The notes: generated by a model not told the origin, from the sequence alone. DNA of 64,000 nucleotides from Lotus japonicus (GCF_012489685.1 NC_080046.1:63875984-63939983); one strand, 5' to 3'. Positions 35,200 through 46,650 are shown, counted from the stretch's first letter. A program made the numbers and translations.

Positions 35200-35668
35200 T
35201 TCACACATCTATTTTGTTTTCACGCTACTTTTTATTTATCTTTTTATAAAGTCTCAATCATATATATCACATGTCACATCTTTTAATTTATTTTCTATAT
35301 TTTTTCCTCAAATCTAGTTTTTCTCTCAACCCCATATTTCACTTTTCATGGAGTATGAAGGTAAATTTATCCTTCTAGAACGAGGTTCCTGTTTTATGTT
35401 TGCATTCATTTCAAAAAAATAAAATTGTCCTTCTAGAAAACTTTCTGAAGTCTTTATCAATTACTAACATAAGTCACTATACGTTACGTTTTTCTATTGA
35501 ATATAAATATTTTATTGCATGTCAAAATAATTCAATTTTTTTTTTCATCTAGTGTGTTTGAGATGGCAAGGTAGAATTTTCCTTCTTTTCATTCTATGGT
35601 GTTCCATTCATCAACCATCAGCCATCCGCCATCAACCACTACACCTAATATACACAAATTATTATATA
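35200..35668. repeat. Direct repeat copy 1 (pair with 40480-40895)
   Basis: Shares with 40480-40895, in the same orientation, a run of blocks: TTCACTTTTCATG, GTATGAAGGTAA, CCTTCTAGAAA-CTTTCTGAAG, ACGTTACGTTTTT, TTTATTGCAT, GAGATG-CAAGGTAG, GAATTTTCCTTCTTT and ATTCATCAACCATCA. The Helitron at 35669 starts exactly at the end of this copy. Confidence 0.7.
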
Positions 35669-38600
35669 CTAGTGTTTTTTACCCGCGCGTTGTACAGAGA
35701 ATATGTCTATTGTATTTGATACATTAATTAATACTTTGATTATTAAAAATATATTAAACAACGAATGAAATATAAGAGTCAGAATTGATGAGTAAAGTGA
35801 ACATAAGGACTTATCTTCTAAGCCCGATTGAGACCAACGGGAACTCGTTAAGACGATAACACAAATCATAGATATAAGAAATTACCAACATATTAATCTT
35901 TAAAAAAAATGAATGTAGAAGTAGCATAAATCAGGATTGTGTAAGATAAATCATAAAATATAACATTATTGTGTTTATTCCAACTAAGTAGGGATGAAAA
36001 TGGGTAGGTACTATAGTACCATCCCCATACCCGCGTTTTTAAAAATTACATATACTCGTCCCTATACTCACGTGGGTAGCAACTCGAAGCTCTCCACCTT
36101 TAGACAATTCAATGTCATTATACGAAGCTATCAATCTTTGCCAAAATCTAAATCTAGGGATGACAATGAGTCATGAAATCATAGGGTACCCGCAAAAAAT
36201 ACTCACTATGAGTAGGGTAAAAAACCGCTAAAAGAATATGAGGTTGGGTATAGGTCCCACAAAAAATAGTGGGTATGAGCACTATAGTACCCAACCGGCT
36301 CATACCCGCACACATATGTTATTATCATTATTATTATTATTTGGGAATATATTAACAAATTAACTTAAGCTATAGCTTTCAAACTCACTCTTCTTAAAAA
36401 AAGTTAAGGGTATATTAATTAATACTCAAAAAAAAAAAAAAAATAAATAAAGATAAAATCAAGAAATAAATCACCTAAATCCTAATCAAATCTAAAATTT
36501 AAAAATGTATTTTCTTTTACTTTAAAAATAAATCAAAAATAAATTAAAATAAAATCAAGAAATAAACAACCTAAATCCTAATCAAATCTTAAATTTTAAA
36601 ATGTATTTTTTTATGAGAATTAACCTGAGAATGACACGTGTAATTTTTTTTCCAATAAATGAATATTCTGCACCCCAAAAGATTTTCTTTTCCTCAATCT
36701 TTTTGCTTTTGATTAAGAGAAAAGCATGAATCCTTGAAGCATATGACATCTTACAATTAGCTGAAGAACAAAATCAATTCATGAAGAAGATTGAAACAAA
36801 AACCCAAAATGAAGTCTTGAAGAACAAAAAACCCTCCTTCATCAATTTAAAAGGACTGTGGTGAAAGAATTGTATCTAGTGTATTTGTGAATCTTGGGGT
36901 GGAACCCTTGTGAAACAAAAAATCAAAGATGCATATCAGTCAAAAGAAACAAAAAATGGTGTAATGCCCCAATTGTGCACACCCTAACAAATTATCTATA
37001 TATGTGAGAAGAAAAAAATTCTCCGACCCAAATAATTATGGTTACTTCACCAATGAACTTATACTAACAATCAATTTAAATTAAACTTAAGAAAATATAT
37101 AGAGCAAAGTAAGATAAGTCACCCAATTGGCATACTAAAACATGATTATATGCAAAACTAATGAGTTTGAGGAAAACATGAACCAACCTTAACAATGGGC
37201 TAAACATACTCATGAAGATTAAATATGAGCTCTTCAATTTCATCAATTTGACTGACCTGTGCATTATAAAAAAAAAATTAGTAAGTTGTGCATCATTCAC
37301 ATACAGTGCAAAACGTATGCTTATACACACACAGCTCAAACATGATGAATAAAAAGGAGCAAAATTTGAGAAATGAATATAAATTCAGGCTATCCTAAGT
37401 TTCGTAAATTTCTATAAATTATATATACCAAAATCTCGTTTAGAATGGCTTCACGCGCATGGATTTCTACAAACTATACTAAAATCTGGTTTAAAAACAT
37501 ATAAAAGCGGAAGGAGAACAATAGAAAAAACATTACATAAGAATCAAAACATTACGTCTTCAATAATAATTCGTTAAATGGTCTATGCAAAAATTTGTTA
37601 ACTTTAGGATCAAAACACACAAAATATGTGAAATTTAAGAATTCATGATTAAATTACGAACAAAGGATAAACTGAAATGACACAAATCATCAATCACAAC
37701 ATGATAAACTCTACTTCACGTAACATCATCTTACGGCATACCTCTGTCCTGATCGCGACATGTGGCAGAGGTAGAAATAACAGCTATCAAATCTCTGCGT
37801 GTCCATGGTAGCTTTGTGGACCCTCTGCACCAAATCAACTCCCTTTTCTTAGAATTAGCATTAAATAAATAATAAGATAAAGTAAGATAAAATCAAGAAA
37901 TAAACAACATAAATCATAATCAAATCTAAACTTTAAAAATGTACTAAATAAAGATAGATAAAAACTACTAAAATCTAGCAAATCAGAATAAAAAATCATA
38001 AAATCCTGAATTAAATAAAAATATGAAAGTTCAATAAAAATTAATTATTATACTCTATCAATAAATGTAAAATAAAATAAAATATTTCCCGGACGTAAAA
38101 TTAAATAAATAATAAGATAAAATTAAGAAATAAACAACATAAATCCTAATCAAATCTAATATTTAAAATGGTACTAAATAAAGATAGATAAAAACTACAA
38201 AATCTAGCAAATCATAATAAAAACTCAGAAAATCTTGAATTAATTTAAAATCCGAAAATTCAAGAAAAATTAATTAATATACTCTAAAAATAAATCTAAA
38301 ATAAAAGAAAATATTTCCTGGAATTAAAATTAAATAAATAATAAGATAAATTAAAATAAAATTAAGAAATAAACAACCTAAATCTCAATCAAATATAATA
38401 TTAAAAAAGGTACTAAATAAAATAGATAAAAACTAACAAAATCTAGCAAATCACAATAAAAACTCATAAAATCTCGAATTAATAAAAAAAATCGAAAATT
38501 CAATAAAAAGTAATTAATATATTCTAAAAATAAATTAAAAGACCAAATCTTATCTTTCAAAATAATATGAATCAATTATTTTAGAATATATAAAATTAAA

Positions 38601-38820
38601 ACATATATCAATTGAAAATTATATCTTCTAAAATAATATCAATTAATTAGTTTAGAATGTATAAAATTAAAACATATATTAATTGAAAATTATACCCTCT
38701 AACAAATTGACACGTGGAATAATTTTTATGAGAATTAATCTGGTGCTGACACGTCACTAATAATTAATCTGGTGCTGACACGTCACTATGAAAGTTCTTC
38801 TTTTCTAATATATATATTGA
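35669..38820 (-). mobile_element. Non-autonomous Helitron, 3.15 kb
   Basis: On the minus strand the element begins TCAATATATATATTAG (38820 downward) and ends ...CACTAG at 35669. It is inserted between A and T, the canonical Helitron pattern A|TC...CTAG|T. A degenerate GC-rich hairpin (CTGTAC-AAC-GCGCGG) lies about 14 bp before the CTAG. No Rep/helicase is encoded. The interior contains tandem repeats (37858-38540) and short repeats such as GGTGCTGACACGTCAC near the 5' end. Confidence 0.78.
37858..38540. repeat. About 235-bp tandem repeats inside the Helitron
   Basis: Roughly three units starting near 37858, 38097 and 38328, each containing AAATAATAAGATAAA, AAGAAATAAACAAC, TAATCAAATCTAA, AAAAACTA-CAAAATCTAGC and TAAAAATAAATCTAAAAT. 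Two partial copies of the AATAAACAACCTAAATCC block also lie at about 36450-36600. All are extremely AT-rich. Confidence 0.75.
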
Positions 38821-39517
38821 TATTGATTGATTGATATTGATATTGATATCACATTTATTATTTATCTCTCTTATTTTTCTATCTCAATTACTATTTAAGT
38901 GTCTAGTACACTTGGTGTACACGAAACATTAAATAATAAAATTTAATGAATATGCACTTCAATGTAAAATATTTTTGCGCTGATATACATCTTCAATCAA
39001 ATATATATCACATAGGAGAAAATTACATTCATTTTAATTTAAATTGAAAACAAAACATATTTCCTAATTTATCGAAATTCAATTGCATAAAAGAAAATAT
39101 TCTCAGTAAACTTTAATCCTAAATAGTAAAATTAATTAATTTAATACTAATTAACACAAAATTAGTCAACTTCGAAATCATTTATGAAATTAATCAACCT
39201 ATTATTATTCAAATAAAGTTAACTAAAAAGCAATATGTCCAATTTTTGGTACAACTATTTTCGATTTTTACTACTTTTCCGACCACTTAGAAATAAATTG
39301 ATTAACTTTCCCATTAACTCAGCAAAATAATCAATTTAATCCTATTTAATGCAAAATTTGTCAACTTAGACATTATCCTTCTAATTAATCAAATTATTTA
39401 TTAATACTCTTTATAGCAAAATGAATTTAATACTAAATTAATGAAAATATGTTTTTTTTTTCTAATTTGGGTTGTAAAATGAGTACGATGAGAAAATGGA
39501 TATTTTCAAATCTTTTA
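38821..39517. other. AT-rich DNA between Helitron and MITE
   Basis: Begins with (TGATAT/TGAT)n short repeats directly at the Helitron insertion point (38816-38851). No gene. Confidence 0.4.
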
Positions 39518-39750
39518 GGCTTAATAGCTCTTTGGTTCCTCACTTATCACGATTTTACACTTTTGGTCCTTATATGAAAAAATTAGCAAAATTAATCCCT
39601 CACATTTACACACTTTTGCAGTTTTAGTCTAAATATGAATTATTTTTGCAAACAAATAAGCAATGCGGAGGGCCAAAAGTGCTAATTTTTTTATTGGGGA
39701 CCAAAAATGCAAAATCGTGATAAATGAGGGACCTAAAGAGCTATTAAGCC
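39518..39750. mobile_element. Mutator-like MITE
   Basis: A 233-bp element. The left end GGCTTAATAGCTCTTTGG is complemented at the right end, with shared ATCACGATTTT-CA and TTTTGGTCC blocks. Flanks AATCTTTTA (39509-39517) and AATCTTTTT (39751-39759) match at 8 of 9. The GGCTTAA terminus is shared with 32653-34443 and nearly with 45932-46462. Confidence 0.82.
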
Positions 39751-39985
39751 AATCTTTTTTGGTTACAAGAGGAAGATGAATATTTTCAAATCAATTAAAT
39801 ATAGACTTTTTTCAATTTTCAGCTTCCTTATTTTTTTAATTTTGATTTTTCGAAATTTTGATTAACTACTATGAAAATTACTATCTAGGTAGCATTAATA
39901 TGATTATATTATATGACACGTCACGAGTATCCTTGCACAAAAGTGATAGTAATAGAGAACCATTTTAATTGTTTGTGGATTTCTT

Positions 39986-40391
39986 AGAGCATCATTATCC
40001 AAGAAACTCTAATGAGTTTCTAATTTAAATTTTGGTAATGTCACGTCATTTAAACCACTTTAATAAATTCTACTCACTTTTTACTCCAATCCAAAAATTC
40101 TAAAAAGTTTATTAAATGGATCCCACAATATACCCCACTACTTTCTTGTAAATCCAGTTCCTATTTATTTGCTTTTTTATTTTTTTTTATTTATTTTTTA
40201 ATCATTAAATTTAGAAGAGAAACTTTGAGCAAAGTTTCTCTAGAAAGAAACTTTGGAGCAAAGTTGCTTACCACGTGGAGAAACTTAATTTTCTGCAACA
40301 GTTTAGAAACTTTACTTCAGATGACATGTCATAAAGAAACTCACAAAGTTTCTTAAAGAAACTTTGTGAGTTTCTTTGTTGCTGATGCTCT
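39986..40391. mobile_element. MITE with AGAGCATCA-type ends
   Basis: The left end AGAGCATCATTATCCAAGAAACTC is mirrored by the right end, whose complement is AGAGCATCAGCAACAAAGAAAC. Many GAAACTTTG/CAAAGTTTC inverted pairs fill the right half (40205-40375) and would form strong hairpins. Similar termini occur at 23826-24228. No coding capacity. Confidence 0.6.
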
Positions 40392-40479
40392 TACCTGATT
40401 TTTCTCGCTCCTCTCACTTATTCACACCTGCTCTGATTGGTTATGCCCAATCGTGCTCCTTGTGGGTGGCATGTAGCTT

Positions 40480-40895
40480 TACTCTTAATTCACCTATCTA
40501 CTTTATTTTCACTACTCCACTTTTAATTATATTTATCTCTTTATTCATTTTTAATTATATCACATATCAAATCTTTTATTTTTCCCAAAAATCTATTTTC
40601 TTTCTCAACTTCAATTTCACTTTTCATGCAGTATATATGAAGGTAACTTTAGCCTTCTAGAAAGCTTTCTGAAGTATTGATTGCTAACATAGTCACTAAT
40701 GTACGTTACGTTTTTTTATTGAATATTTTATTGCATATCAAAAAAATTCAGATATTTTAGTCACCTTACCTAGTCTTTGAGATGACAAGGTAGGAATGTA
40801 GAATTTTCCTTCTTTGTGTTTGACTCATCAGAGTTCCGATTCATCAACCATCAACCTGCATCATCCAATACAACTCATATACACACAAATTTTAT
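40480..40895. repeat. Direct repeat copy 2 (pair with 35200-35668)
   Basis: See 35200-35668. This copy lies about 300-700 bp upstream of the plus-strand UGT start and so may overlap its distal promoter. Confidence 0.7.
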
Positions 40896-41070
40896 GTATT
40901 TACAGTGTAAAATTTTTTACACCGTTAATAATCATATTCTAAGTGCATGCGTGAGAAAATTTATTTTTATTTAATTTTAATAATTATCATGACACATATT
41001 TCGTAAAATTATGGAAATTGAAGATTGTGTCGGTTTATAGAACTTCAATCCTAAATAGTAGCAAATAGCA

Positions 41071-41083
41071 TATATATAAATAG
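41071..41083 (+). promoter_or_regulatory. TATA box of UGT copy 1
   Basis: TATATATAAATAG about 100 bp before the ATG. The element and the following AGTAAT are conserved in the paralogous promoter (48843-48833, minus), showing that the core promoter was copied with the gene. Confidence 0.6.
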
Positions 41084-41180
41084 TAATACTGTGGTCAAGT
41101 ATGCAGTGCAAGAATCTGCACTACTTTGCAGTGCTTTCAATATTATCCAAGTCACCTTTGCTGTGTGAGTAACCATAACA

Positions 41181-42590
41181 ATGGTGTTCGATGCCAAGAA
41201 ACCTCACGTGGTGATTCTTCCCAGTCCCGGGATCGGTCACATGACACCCATGCTAGAGCTTGCAAAGCGCCTCGTCCTCCACCACTCCTGTCACGTGACC
41301 TTCCTCCGCATCACCACCCAAACATCCGCTGCTCACACCCGCCTTCTCCACCACCTTCCTCCTGGCCTAGACGTCGTCGACCTCCCCCCTGCCGACATCT
41401 CCGCCCTCATCTCCGATAAGACCAAGTATTTGCACAACCTGTGCATCACCATCCGTGAAAGCTTGCTCTGCCTAAAACCCACACTCGTTAAAATGGAGGA
41501 AAAGCCCCACGCTCTCATCACCGATCTCTTCTGCACACAAGCCCTCGAAACCTGCAGGGACCTCTCCATCCCTTTCTACGTTTTCTCCACCATTTCTGGT
41601 CTCCAACTCGCCTTCTCCTTCCTCTGCCTTGACCTCAACCCCGACGAGGTTGACGCTCCTGGTGTTCAGTTTATACATCTTCCCGGCTGCGCGCCACTCA
41701 GGAAAGAGGATCTGCCCTTCAAGAGCTTTAGCGAAATGGATCAATGGTACGTTTACCACCTCCGCCGCGTAACCATGGCGGATGGGATTCTCATGAACAC
41801 GTCTGAAGATCTCGAACCGGTTCCGGTTCGAGCCATCCGGGAGCATCCTTTCTACAAACAAATTCCTGCACCGTTGATTTTCCCGGTTGGACCATTGGTC
41901 AAAGATTCTGAACCGGTCAACGAAAAGGAAGAAGAGTGCTTGGCCTGGCTTAACAAGCAAGCTTCAGGGTCTGTTTTGTTTGTGGCGCTGGGAAGTGCGG
42001 GGAATCTATGCGCGGAGCAACTCACTGAGTTGGCATGGGGTTTGGAACTGAGTCAACAACGATTCATTTGGGTGGCGCGTCCTCCAGCCGGCGTGAGTGG
42101 AATTAGCAGTTATTTCAAAGTTGGAGGAGCTGAGAACGACCCGGAAGCGTATCTACCGGAAGGGTTTGTGCAGAGGACAAGGGAGTTGGGGATGGTGGTG
42201 GCGTCGTGGGCACCACAGTTGTCTGTGCTAAAGCACGAGTCGACCGGGGCGTTTCTGAGTCATTGTGGGTGGAACTCGGTGTTGGAGAGCGTGAGTCATG
42301 GTGTGCCCTTGATAACGTGGCCGCTTTGTGCTGATCAGATGATGAGTGCGACCTTTCTGGTGGAGGGTTTGGGTGTGGCTATTAAACCGGTGGTAGAGGC
42401 GGGGAGGAAGGTGATCGGAAGAAAGGAGATAGAGAGGGTGGTGAGGGAAGTGATGGTGGGTGAAGAGGGGAAGAAGATGAGAGAGAGGGCAAGAGAATTG
42501 AAAGAAAGTGCGTTGAAAACGGTTCAGTGCGGTGGAAAAAGTTATGAGGCTCTTGCTAACGTGGTAGGTCATGTCCGTATGATTAATTAG
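41181..42590 (+). CDS. Family-1 UDP-glycosyltransferase, UGT72-like (copy 1)
   Basis: Intronless 469-residue cytosolic enzyme that should transfer a sugar, probably glucose, from UDP-sugar to a small phenolic or similar acceptor. The plant PSPG signature is complete at 343-386 (WAPQLSVL...HCGWNS..E...PLCADQ). Its last residue, Q386, fits UDP-glucose preference. The catalytic His is H20 in LPSPGIGH and its partner Asp is D115 in LITDLF. The general sequence (GSVLFVALGSAG, QRFIWVARPP) resembles the UGT72 group (hydroquinone/monolignol glucosyltransferases); the exact family and substrate are inference. Its convergent paralogue is at 47311-48735, and coding and core-promoter sequence are shared. 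All key residues are present, so it is probably functional. Confidence 0.93.
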   Translation: MVFDAKKPHVVILPSPGIGHMTPMLELAKRLVLHHSCHVTFLRITTQTSAAHTRLLHHLPPGLDVVDLPPADISALISDKTKYLHNLCITIRESLLCLKPTLVKMEEKPHALITDLFCTQALETCRDLSIPFYVFSTISGLQLAFSFLCLDLNPDEVDAPGVQFIHLPGCAPLRKEDLPFKSFSEMDQWYVYHLRRVTMADGILMNTSEDLEPVPVRAIREHPFYKQIPAPLIFPVGPLVKDSEPVNEKEEECLAWLNKQASGSVLFVALGSAGNLCAEQLTELAWGLELSQQRFIWVARPPAGVSGISSYFKVGGAENDPEAYLPEGFVQRTRELGMVVASWAPQLSVLKHESTGAFLSHCGWNSVLESVSHGVPLITWPLCADQMMSATFLVEGLGVAIKPVVEAGRKVIGRKEIERVVREVMVGEEGKKMRERARELKESALKTVQCGGKSYEALANVVGHVRMIN

Positions 42591-44054
42591 CTTATGGTTG
42601 AAGAAAATTGTGTGAATCAATGTCTTTGATAGGAGTGTATTGAGAATCATGGGAAAAATTTGATCCGAAATAAGAATTAATAAATTGTATGGATTCATTT
42701 GAGTTTTAAAAATTCAGATTATAACCAATTATATAACGGCGGTAAATCTTGGTGTCATTAAATAAAAAATTGTTAAGGAAAATGATGAATTAGAATTGAT
42801 ACAGTGTGTGGAAACGGGCTTGGACTAGAAATTTGGGCTTAAAAAAAAAGGATTGAAATGCAATTTGAATGCCAAACCGTGGAAGAAACATAAAAAGCAT
42901 GATCTATTTAAAGGCATTGAATCCTCGTTCGAATGAAACTAGGGTAACAGAACACACATTGAAGGAAAGGAAAGCATTCTAGGATCGAAAGATGAACGAA
43001 CAGCGTCCAAGAAGAATTAGAGTATGTAATTCTTCAATCCTTTTCACCATTATATTACTATTTATCATGCCTAACGAAAATTGAAAAGTCATTTGTAGAA
43101 CACATGATTCCTTAACCTATCTTGTAGTTGTGCTCTCTCCTTCTTAAGAGACTATATTTCTTCAAAAAAGGCATTGAATCCTCTTTATAAGTTTCAATCA
43201 GTACTATTTCTGGGGTAGACTGATGAAAGGTATAAGTCCCAAAAATCTATACAAACTGCTCAAAAAGAAGTTCCAAATCTGATGGTAATTAAGTTCCTGT
43301 GTTTTCAATTTTCAAAGAGTGACTCTGTTTTGTCATTTGAAACTCTCCATGATGTGAATGTAAATGTGTGTGTTCCTTTGATTCCATAGAATGAGTTTCA
43401 TACGGAACCCATATTTGATCCTGATTGTGTCAACCTTGGAAGTTTTGGTTCCACCAATAATTATTTTCAGCATATGTGTCAGATAGATTGATAAATGGAG
43501 AAGAAAACATTAAAATAAAACCCAAAGCAATGAGGATCAAATACCTCTAAGCTGGTTTTTGGTTCCACAATTTGGTTGGCTACGATCATTACAGTGATGA
43601 GGAATTGGAAATGCTCAATGGGATCTACTTTCTTACCTAGCTTTGTTAATTTCACATAGAAAGCTTGATTTGAGTTCTTTGAACTTCAAGCAGGTGGTTT
43701 TGACTCTTATTTTTATAACTAAAACTATTAGGCTCTTGTTGTTCTTCAAGATTGTGATTTTTAAATCATGGAATTCTTTTCAAATCTCCGGAGATGACTT
43801 ATGTTGACATTTTATAGAACCAAACAAAATCTAGTTCTCTAAGCCTGATCACCATGCATCTTTTCCTTTGCACCTTTTTTTGATTTAAAATGGGACTGGA
43901 ATCTCTATCAAGTTAGTAGCACAACTCATTCTATTAAAGCACGTTGGCAGAAAGAGAGAACAAACAAAAGCTCGTATCTGATTAAACAAAACATAAAAAA
44001 CTATCAAATACAATAAATCCTGTCAAATATTTTCTTTGGATTACAGATCAAGCA
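42591..44054. other. Intergenic between UGT1 and 14-3-3
   Basis: UGT 3' flank, then AT-rich sequence. Near 42992 an ATG opens a very short frame with a possible donor shortly after, but I could not build a gene. The last part probably belongs to the 14-3-3 3' UTR. Confidence 0.35.
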
Positions 44055-45183
44055 TCAGTTATAGGAAAATCCTCGTTCTTCCCATAAGTCGATGTTTTCC
44101 CTTAAAAGCTTGAAAATGGCTAAGCTGTCTTTGGAAGCATCCTCATCGAGAGCAACCAACTCGGAGCGTGCTTCATAAATTGCCTGCTCGGCAAGGTAAT
44201 TAGCCCTGAAATACAAGGAGGAGTACGTTAAAACTTGTTGAACTTGAGACGTAGCATTAGCACATGAAAACATAGAAGTATTTTTACCTTTCAGGAGATT
44301 TCAAAATCTCATAATAGAAGACAGAGAAGTTCAAAGCCACACCCGCTCTAATGTGAGGTGCGGCAGGTAACTCAGCTTTTGCTATGGTGGAAGCTTCCTG
44401 CAATTAACAAATTATAAGAGTATTATTATTAATATTAGGATGAGATGATAACATTAACCAAATAAACATAGTAAGAGTTTTTTATTATGTAATCATTTTA
44501 TTCAAATTGCATCAAAGGTATTGTTAGGTATTGAAAGTTACAAACCTGGTAAGCTTTCAAGCACTGATCAACCGCCTCTTTTCTCTCATCGCCTCTCTTA
44601 AGTTCACCCAAATAGCGGTAACAGTCACCTTTCCTGCAATTAAAGGGGAAGTAAAACAGTGAAATTCAAAACTACAAGTAAAGAAGAAGCAAAACTCGGA
44701 GAAAAAGATGACTTACATTCTGTAGTATAAGACACTGGATTCACCCGAGGACTGTGGAAGGAGATGTTGATCAATGAGGGTTATGATATCGGTGCAGATA
44801 GTGGACAACTCTGATTCCAACTTTTTCATGGACTCCTTAATCCTATTCACATTCAAATCATTCCCTTTTGATTCTTCCTTCTTCTCAATCAAGGACAAGA
44901 TTTTCCGCGACTCCCTGCGTTTGCGCACTACATTCGTGTACGCATATGCAAAAAGATCTCGTTCTTCAACTGTCAATTCAACATTCATTCTCACCACATT
45001 GTTCATTGCATCCACCATATCTGCAGGTTAATGCAATAAAAGTGAGTGAATAAAAGATTTGAAATCAAAGGAAAAGGAGTTGCGAAAATTGTTTTCGAGA
45101 GAGAAACCTTCATAGCGTTCAGCTTGTTTGGTGAACTTGGCAATGTAGACTAAGTTTTCACGTTGCTGCTTGGATGATGCCAT
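44055..45183 (-). CDS. Divergent 14-3-3 protein (5 exons)
   Basis: Coding exons on the minus strand: 45183-45108, 45020-44717, 44633-44546, 44397-44288 and 44205-44055. All are joined by GT-AG introns in consistent phase and total 729 nt, giving 242 residues. 14-3-3 proteins are dimeric phosphoserine/threonine-binding adaptors. Conserved: R61, R133-Y134 (KGDCYRYL), N179 ([11 protein letters not shown]), N230 and W234 (LLRENIDLW). Anomaly: where family members read AYKNV this one has AYTNV, so the canonical phosphate-contacting lysine (K49 in human zeta) is T54. The C-terminal tail is very short and many otherwise fixed positions differ. The N-terminal ERYEDMVDAM and KEESKGND suggest affinity with the plant epsilon group. 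It may have altered ligand binding, or be a decaying copy with an intact frame. Confidence 0.9.
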
Positions 45184-45931
45184 TGTCACAACCGTTTCTT
45201 TGTTCTTCTTGTGTGAGGGGAAATTTCGTTAGTAGAGAGATGCGAGTGAGGATGTTATGGAAAAACTAAGATATCGTTCATTAAGTATGGCTTAGTCCAA
45301 GTTAAATTTATAAGGAGTTAGGTTTTTTATCTTCACTTGATTTGGATATGATGAGATGGTTATCTTTTAGATAGTTAGTAGTTGATATGATGATATAGAA
45401 TATAAATCAAATTTAAAAAGTAAATATTGGAATAGGATAAAAACTAAGAAAAGAATTAGAAAGGGAACTCAGTATTATTAGGCAAAGAAACCGAGATTGA
45501 ATTATGAATAATATTAAATTGTTTTAAGATATTTTTTCAATTTTAAATTATGATAAGATAACCGTGTCCGTTCGTAACCAAAACAAAATTATGATCATGA
45601 TATGAATTATAAATTAGATTTTAAAATAAGGATTTGAAGGAACAAAAATAAAGGATTTGAACGTTATAAAAAAAGAATATTTTTGGTTACATAAGGATTT
45701 GAATATGAAAGAAAAAGATATGAACTAGTGAACTAAGACAAGATATGATTCATTATTTTTCTTTTTCCATGTTTACCCTTATAACCTTAAAATATTTTTT
45801 CTACTTTTCAAAATTTTCTTCAACATAGTATAAAATACCACATTAAAGCACATATTGGGGTCTGACCTATAGACTTTTCATCTAACCTGACTCATAATCT
45901 CATAACAAAATCTATCATTCATATTTTTTTT
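45184..45931. other. 14-3-3 upstream region
   Basis: Short 5' leader, promoter and AT-rich DNA. No other gene seen. Confidence 0.4.
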
Positions 45932-46462
45932 GCTTAATTGCATTTTTGGTCCCCCAACTATTGTCTTCCTGGGAAAATCGTCCCCAAACTTCAAAATTAG
46001 CAAAAAACGTCCTTCAACTATACATGTTGTTGCACTTTTGGTCTGTCGTTTGCCTTCCGTGAGAAAACTAACGGGAGAAGCTGATGTGTCTCCCTCATGC
46101 ATGTCTCACGTGACTTTCTTCAGAGAGCTTGATGACTGGACAAGTCACATGCCTCGCACGTGACTCTAAAAGGGTTCCACGGTGAAGAAGACGATGGAGG
46201 AGGGAGATGACTGTTGGAGCCTTTTAGAGTTACGTGAGAAACATGTGACTTGTCCAGTCATCAAGCTCTTTGAAGAAAGTCACGTGAGACGCACGTGAGG
46301 GAGCCACATCAGCTTCTCACGTTAGTTTTCTCACGGAAGGCAAACAGCAGACCAAAAGTGCAACAACAAGTATAGTTGGAGGACATATTTTGCTAATTTT
46401 GAAGTTTGTGGACGATTTTCGCAAGAAAATAATAATTGGAAGATCAGAAGTGCAATTAAGCC
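45932..46462. mobile_element. Mutator-like foldback element, about 220-bp TIRs
   Basis: A 531-bp element in which nearly the whole sequence is an inverted repeat: GCTTAATTGCATTTTTGGTC at the left is complemented at the right. Long internal matches include GTCACGTGAGA, GAGAAAACTAACG, AGCTTGATGACTGG and GACTTGTCCAGTCATC. TATTTTTTTT flanks both sides (45922-45931, 46463-46472), consistent with a 9-10-bp duplication, though low in complexity. A transcript through it would form a long hairpin. Confidence 0.8.
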
Positions 46463-46591
46463 TATTTTTTTTGTTTATTTATCTCACATTCTTATTTGAA
46501 TCACACTAGTTTCTACCAAACATCTTTCTTCTATTAGTACAAAACTTAATTCAAACAAATTATTATGATAGTTATTATGCACAGATATCTA

Positions 46592-46596
<5 letters not shown>

Positions 46597-46646
<50 letters not shown>
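46597..46646. repeat. (TA)n microsatellite, about 50 bp
   Basis: Roughly 25 uninterrupted AT/TA dinucleotides. Likely polymorphic. Confidence 0.95.

Positions 46647-46650
<4 letters not shown>

Larger units (their letters stand above)
32310..42600. repeat. Left arm of inverted segmental duplication (UGT)
   Basis: Matches 47311-50580 in inverted orientation at several anchors: 32310-32380 (TATTCAGTTGACAATATAAG) with 50500-50570; 34505-34680 (GCGGTGATAGCTAGAGAAAA) with 50335-50470; and the UGT gene with its promoter (41040-42590) with 48850-47311. Between the anchors this arm has gained a Pack-MULE-like element, a Helitron and smaller insertions, so it is about 10 kb against 3.3 kb for the other arm. 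Confidence 0.75.

Noticed and set aside
37858..38540. CRISPR-like regular repeats
   Set aside because: Long AT-rich tandem units without short conserved repeats and unique spacers; eukaryotic context.
41333..42698. Open frames antisense to or shifted from UGT1, and the similar ones over UGT2
   Set aside because: Overlap the clear PSPG-containing genes; no domain of their own.
42990..43100. Possible small gene start after UGT1
   Set aside because: Frame ends after a few codons and downstream exons could not be joined.
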